Below, piece after piece: positions 61,233-64,000 of a stretch of 64,000 nt of DNA. Every line of letters starts with the position of its first letter. Position 1 is the first letter of the stretch. The notes under the pieces were generated by a model, which was not told the DNA's origin, did not search any database, and saw nothing but the letters and a program-made list of their open reading frames with translations. Source of the stretch: JBBRSD01 sp038245725 (GTDB lineage: Bacteria; Actinomycetota; Coriobacteriia; Anaerosomatales; JAAXUF01); contig JBBRSD010000001.1 in NCBI GenBank assembly GCA_038245725.1, positions 438,743 to 502,742 of the forward strand, read 5' to 3'. Made by a program: the position numbers and the translations under genes.

Positions 61233-62189
61233 ATGTCACGCCTGATGGAAGAGATGCGCGGCGCGCTGCGCGCCCGGCATTACAGCGTGCGAACCGAGAA
61301 GGCGTATTGCGGGTGGGTGGTGCGCTATATCCGATTCCACAAGCTCCGACACCCCGCCGAGATGGTCGAGCCAGAGATCAACGAGTTCCTCACGCACCTG
61401 GCGGTCAACGAGAAGGTCAGCGCATCGACGCAGAACCAGGCGCTCGCTGGGATCCTGTTCCTTTACCGGTATGTGATCGGCTACGAGATCGGTGACATTG
61501 GCAAGGTCGTGCGTGCCCGAGAAACCGATCGGCTTCCCGTCGTGCTGACCCGGGAGGAAGTGCGGGCCGTTCTGGGCAGGATGGAGGGCCAGGAGTGGCT
61601 CATGGCCTCGCTGTTGTACGGCTCGGGACTGCGACTGTCCGAGTGCCTGAGACTTCGCGTCGGGGACGTCGACGTCGGCAAGGGCGAGGTCACGGTTCGA
61701 AATGGCAAGGGTGCCAAGGACCGGATCACCATGCTGCCCGAGTCGCTCAAGCCGCCGCTTCGCGAGCAGCTCGCAGCGGCTCATCGCACTCACGCGCTGG
61801 ACTTGGCGGACGGCTGGGGTCGAGTACAGCTGCCCAACGCACTTGACCGCAAGTACCCGAACGCCCCTACGGAATGGGCATGGCAGTGGATCTTTCCGCA
61901 GCAGACGCGGTGGGTCGATTCCAAGACGCGCGAACAAGGTAGGCACCACCTGCACGAGACGATTTTGCAAAGAGCCGTGAAGCGCGCAGTGCGAGAGTCC
62001 GGGATTCCGAAGAGGGCCGGCTGTCACACCCTGCGGCACTCCTTCGCGACGCATCTGCTCGAATCCGGATATGACATTCGTACGATCCAGGAGTTGCTCG
62101 GCCACAAGGATGTGCGCACGACCATGATCTACACCCACGTGCTCAACAAGGGCGGATTCGGGGTCCGCAGCCCAATGGACAGCCTGTGA
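61233..62189 (+). CDS. intI: integron integrase (IntI-type tyrosine recombinase)
   Basis: 318 residues. The N-terminal SAM-like DNA-binding domain (RARHYSVRTEKAYCGWVVRYIRFH) is followed by a catalytic domain with Arg in SGLRLSECLRL (about 134), HTLRHSF (His 265, Arg 268), GHKDVRTT and nucleophile Tyr in IYTHVL (about 300). The integron-specific insertion, LPNALDRKYPNAPTEWAWQW, lies between the patches; ordinary XerC/XerD lack it. GGGAG stands seven bases before the ATG at 61233. It directs attI x attC recombination and so cassette capture. Confidence 0.94.
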   Translation: MSRLMEEMRGALRARHYSVRTEKAYCGWVVRYIRFHKLRHPAEMVEPEINEFLTHLAVNEKVSASTQNQALAGILFLYRYVIGYEIGDIGKVVRARETDRLPVVLTREEVRAVLGRMEGQEWLMASLLYGSGLRLSECLRLRVGDVDVGKGEVTVRNGKGAKDRITMLPESLKPPLREQLAAAHRTHALDLADGWGRVQLPNALDRKYPNAPTEWAWQWIFPQQTRWVDSKTREQGRHHLHETILQRAVKRAVRESGIPKRAGCHTLRHSFATHLLESGYDIRTIQELLGHKDVRTTMIYTHVLNKGGFGVRSPMDSL

Positions 62190-62393
62190 AGGAAGGGCGT
62201 GTTATGCAGACCGCGTAACACCGCAGCACCGAGCAGCGCCGGCGCGGTGCACGGGCTCGTCCTGCGATGTTCATGCGGGTTACGGGCGCCCCGAGCAGGC
62301 GCGCTACTGCGAACGACACCAACGCCAGCGGCTTTACAGATGCCCTCATTGAATGTTCTATGGGTTACGCAGACTGGAGAATCATTGTTCGAC
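62190..62393 (+). other. probable attI region and cassette-1 junction
   Basis: The stretch from the intI stop to GTTCGAC at 62387-62393. Recombination occurs after the first G, so cassette 1 would begin at 62388. An imperfect inverted repeat (GTGTTATGC and GCGTAACAC) lies just after intI. Integrase-binding direct repeats could not be assigned by eye. Confidence 0.65.
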
Positions 62394-63163
62394 AGACCAC
62401 ACAACGCCAGGGGGATTGCTCGTGACCGAAACGCCTGAATCGACAGTCGACACCGAAACTGGGGTGCGACCGAACGCCGACGCGCCCTCCACTGAGTCGT
62501 CCGCGGACTCGGAGAGGACTCCCAGATTTCGTCCCGGGTTCGCGTGCGGTCTGGCTGCTGGCGCGCTCAGTCTCGCCGCCATCGTCGGAATCAGCGCTGT
62601 GGGTTTCACGTTCATCCAACTCGCGGCGTTCCGCAGCTCTGGCCGCGAGACCCCCGTTGTCGTGTCTCCCGTTACCGCTGGGAGCCGGTGGTTCTCGGTG
62701 AATCCGGACGGTTCCGGAACGCTTGAGGGTTGGACCGGTGGATTCTCGGGGAGTGCAGGCGATGTCGACGAACCGCCGGGTGTCGTCGCCTACACCGAGC
62801 TTGCCAATGTTGGGTCGGTCGATGGAGTGCTCATACAGCACACCGTTGAGGTGTACTTCACGAAACAGACGGCCATCTTGATCGGGAACCAGCCCTACCC
62901 GCGTGGGAAGGCAGCGAGTCCGGCGGAGGCCATCTTCGGCGATAACGCCGACGGTCCCGCGAGTTCAGCGCTTGAGAACCATCTGCTCACTGTCGATTTC
63001 CATCGTGTCGGGAAGTACCTTGTTGCGGATCGCGTTACGGCGTCCGTCAACTTGGTGAACAGCCCGCTCGACCAATGAGCCGGCGTGTCGAACAAGCGCA
63101 TCGAGCGGGCGGCGAAAGGTAGACTGACCTGACGGCGGCGTTCCGCCGCTCATGCGCGAGACG
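62388..63163 (+). mobile_element. integron gene cassette 1
   Basis: 776 bases from the cut point in GTTCGAC to the cut point in GTTAGAC; it carries one gene and its own attC. Nearly the whole length is gene plus recombination site, typical of cassettes. Confidence 0.83.
62422..63078 (+). CDS. cassette 1: membrane-anchored protein of unknown function
   Basis: 218 residues. An acidic 55-residue N-terminal region, one membrane helix (CGLAAGALSLAAIVGISAVGF), then about 140 extracytoplasmic residues, beta-rich, with YTELANVGSVDGVLIQHTVEVYF. No family recognised. AGGGGGA lies six bases before the GTG at 62422. The gene is 8 bases from its attC. An open frame upstream of 62422 crosses the cassette junction and is not part of the gene. 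Confidence 0.75.
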   Translation: MTETPESTVDTETGVRPNADAPSTESSADSERTPRFRPGFACGLAAGALSLAAIVGISAVGFTFIQLAAFRSSGRETPVVVSPVTAGSRWFSVNPDGSGTLEGWTGGFSGSAGDVDEPPGVVAYTELANVGSVDGVLIQHTVEVYFTKQTAILIGNQPYPRGKAASPAEAIFGDNADGPASSALENHLLTVDFHRVGKYLVADRVTASVNLVNSPLDQ

Positions 63164-63169
63164 TTAGAC
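63087..63169 (+). other. attC recombination site of cassette 1
   Basis: 83 bases. R'' box GTCGAAC (63087) and R' box GTTAGAC (63163-63169) bound an imperfect hairpin with paired arms GCGCAT/ATGCGC and GAGCGG/CCGCTC. The unpaired bases between arms are the expected extrahelical ones. The first 27 bases closely match attC 2. Confidence 0.88.
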
Positions 63170-63862
63170 ACAGTGACCGAGGCGCTTGACGACCTCGAAA
63201 GGCGTGGCCAGTGACGATACAACTTGCGCTGCTGTTCGTTTGGCCAATCGTGATCGGAGTCGCAGCAGGTTTCTGGGCGGCACGGCCGCGCACCACGCGG
63301 CTCGCTCTGGGAATCGAGTTCGGGGTCTTCATCGCGCTGACTCTGCTTCGGTTCGGCATGAACATCGGGTACGCGCGCATGTTGTCGGTCCTTGATGAAA
63401 CGCGATCCGCGTTCCCGTGGGTCGACACGGCGTATCTTCTCGTGATCTATGCCGCCGTCTGCATCGGCTTGGTGATCGGGTGGCGGCGCGGCCATCACGC
63501 TGCGTCCCGTGACCGGCAGGCCGAGGTCGCTTCCGTGTTCCTCGTGGCTGTCGACAGTGCTGCGTCGCTCGACGCGGCGATGCCCAGCCTAACTGACTAC
63601 TTCGCGCAAGACCCGGACGGACTGGTTACGGCGGTGCCTGCGCTCTCGCGTCTCAGCCAACGCGACCGATCCCTACGCGGCGCGACCAAGGATGAGATCT
63701 GTGAGCGATTGGCGGCAGCCGGATTCGAGGTTGAACTGGCCTCGGAGCTGGCGATTGTCCTATCGGAGTAGGTTGCGCGACGTGTCTAACAAGGGCATCG
63801 AGCGGGCAGCGCAAGGTAGACTGCGGAAGAGAGGCGTGGGCCTGCCGCTCATGCCCAAGACG
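63164..63862 (+). mobile_element. integron gene cassette 2
   Basis: 699 bases between the two attC cut points. It holds one main gene, preceded by a 13-codon open frame (63173-63214) whose stop overlaps the gene start. Confidence 0.85.
63211..63771 (+). CDS. cassette 2: membrane protein of unknown function
   Basis: 186 residues. Three N-terminal membrane helices (LALLFVWPIVIGVAAGFW, GIEFGVFIALTLL, TAYLLVIYAAVCIGLVIGW), then a 90-residue cytoplasmic domain rich in Ala and Leu. No family recognised. The GTG overlaps the stop of a 13-codon upstream frame in GTGA, so it may be translated by coupling; a GAAAGG site is inside that leader. Confidence 0.75.
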   Translation: MTIQLALLFVWPIVIGVAAGFWAARPRTTRLALGIEFGVFIALTLLRFGMNIGYARMLSVLDETRSAFPWVDTAYLLVIYAAVCIGLVIGWRRGHHAASRDRQAEVASVFLVAVDSAASLDAAMPSLTDYFAQDPDGLVTAVPALSRLSQRDRSLRGATKDEICERLAAAGFEVELASELAIVLSE

Positions 63863-63868
63863 TTCGAC
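63784..63868 (+). other. attC recombination site of cassette 2
   Basis: 85 bases. R'' box GTCTAAC (63784-63790), R' box GTTCGAC (63862-63868), arms GGGCAT/ATGCCC and AGCGG..CAG/CTGCCGCT. It shares the GCATCGAGCGGGC core and AAGGTAGACTG with attC 1, as in chromosomal integrons with a uniform attC family. Confidence 0.88.
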
Positions 63869-64000
63869 AGACATGCAGGGAATCACGGTCAGCGTGTTCC
63901 GTCAGGATGGGGCGGAACCGCACGTCGACCCGAGGGGGGAACCGCGTGTACGCAATCGCACTGCCATTTCTCGGCGGAATTGGAGCACCCGAGCTCATCA
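63863..64000 (+). mobile_element. integron gene cassette 3, truncated
   Basis: Starts at the R' cut point of attC 2 and runs past the window; its opening TTCGACAGACA repeats the opening of cassette 1. Confidence 0.75.
63946..64000 (+). CDS. cassette 3: start of a gene, possibly TatA-like, partial
   Basis: 18 codons visible. GAGGGGGGA lies five bases before the GTG. The peptide ends in GGIGAPELI, like the opening of TatA/Hcf106 proteins (xIGAPELI), though it has about nine more residues in front than usual. A second open frame from ATG 63872 overlaps and cannot be excluded. Too short for a firm call. Confidence 0.4.
   Translation, partial: MYAIALPFLGGIGAPELI

Larger units (their letters stand above)
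61233..64000 (+). mobile_element. integron with same-orientation integrase and cassette array, truncated by window end
   Basis: Integrase gene intI, a likely attI region and three gene cassettes, two closed by attC sites. Cassettes lie downstream of the 3' end of intI and are read in the same direction, unlike the classic divergent layout. Box sequences match across junctions: cassette 1 begins at GTTCGAC and its attC has GTCGAAC; cassette 2 begins at GTTAGAC and its attC has GTCTAAC. Confidence 0.88.

Noticed and set aside
61233..62189. XerC/XerD chromosome-dimer recombinase instead of IntI
   Set aside because: The integron-specific insertion is present and attC sites lie directly downstream.
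1..64000. CRISPR arrays, rRNA or tRNA genes
   Set aside because: No regularly spaced direct repeats and no rRNA or complete tRNA cloverleaf seen on either strand.

Overview
The window reads as one chromosome segment of a high-GC, probably anaerobic actinobacterium, most like the Coriobacteriia and their environmental relatives. This is inferred from gene content, not measured. Supporting features are many GTG starts with 4-base GTGA/ATGA gene overlaps, GatCAB, an NAD-dependent ligase, cell-wall-binding type 2 repeats, an XrtG-like exosortase locus, a tungsten/molybdenum aldehyde-oxidoreductase-family complex, and several Fe-S, radical-SAM and flavin redox proteins. Gene density is high and there are no rRNA, tRNA or CRISPR genes.

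Layout. 0-3 kb: end of a MetF-like gene, then lpdA, ridA and lipA (C1, glycine and lipoate metabolism). 3-9 kb: a GGDEF cyclase with a ferritin-like N-terminus, a DUF2469 protein, ligA, a CPBP membrane protease, and a second CPBP protease fused to a two-cluster ferredoxin. 9-18.4 kb, cell-surface block: an LtaS-like sulfatase-fold enzyme facing a three-gene operon. That operon encodes a 1176-residue surface protein fused to an exosortase, a processive glycosyltransferase and a GT-C-like membrane protein. 19-28 kb: gatC-gatA, then a coupled methyltransferase, a triple fusion (FAD oxidoreductase, GT2, half of a small flippase) and the other flippase half; after some envelope genes comes gatB, ending in a clear terminator. 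28-44 kb: exported S55 peptidase, NERD protein, CapA, Fe-S and flavin proteins, DegV, a 3-hydroxyisobutyrate-dehydrogenase-family enzyme, a glutaredoxin, an RlpA-like wall enzyme and a NYN/LOTUS RNase-like protein.

44-53 kb: a wall-anchored NlpC/CWB2 protein coupled to rlmKL, an operon for a homocitrate-synthase-like enzyme with both subunits of an isopropylmalate/homoaconitate-type dehydratase, and a Fic-fold regulator with a ruined active site. 53.5-60.6 kb: a membrane redox operon (cytochrome b, Tat-exported Fe-S subunit, AOR-family subunit, small partner) resembling E. coli ydhUXV, followed by a B12-type radical SAM enzyme, a DUF4242 protein and an exported double rhodanese. 61.2 kb to the end: an integron. 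Its integrase points the same way as its gene cassettes, and two matching attC sites delimit cassettes 1 and 2 while a third cassette runs off the edge.

The main candidates for undescribed biology are: (1) the integron with integrase and cassettes in the same orientation; (2) the exosortase fused to its own surface domain, with a VPTLGEW sorting-like motif at the junction; (3) a long palindromic element present once between genes and once, in frame, inside rlmKL, with compensatory stem changes; (4) the ferredoxin-CPBP protease fusion; (5) the FAD-GT2-flippase triple fusion.
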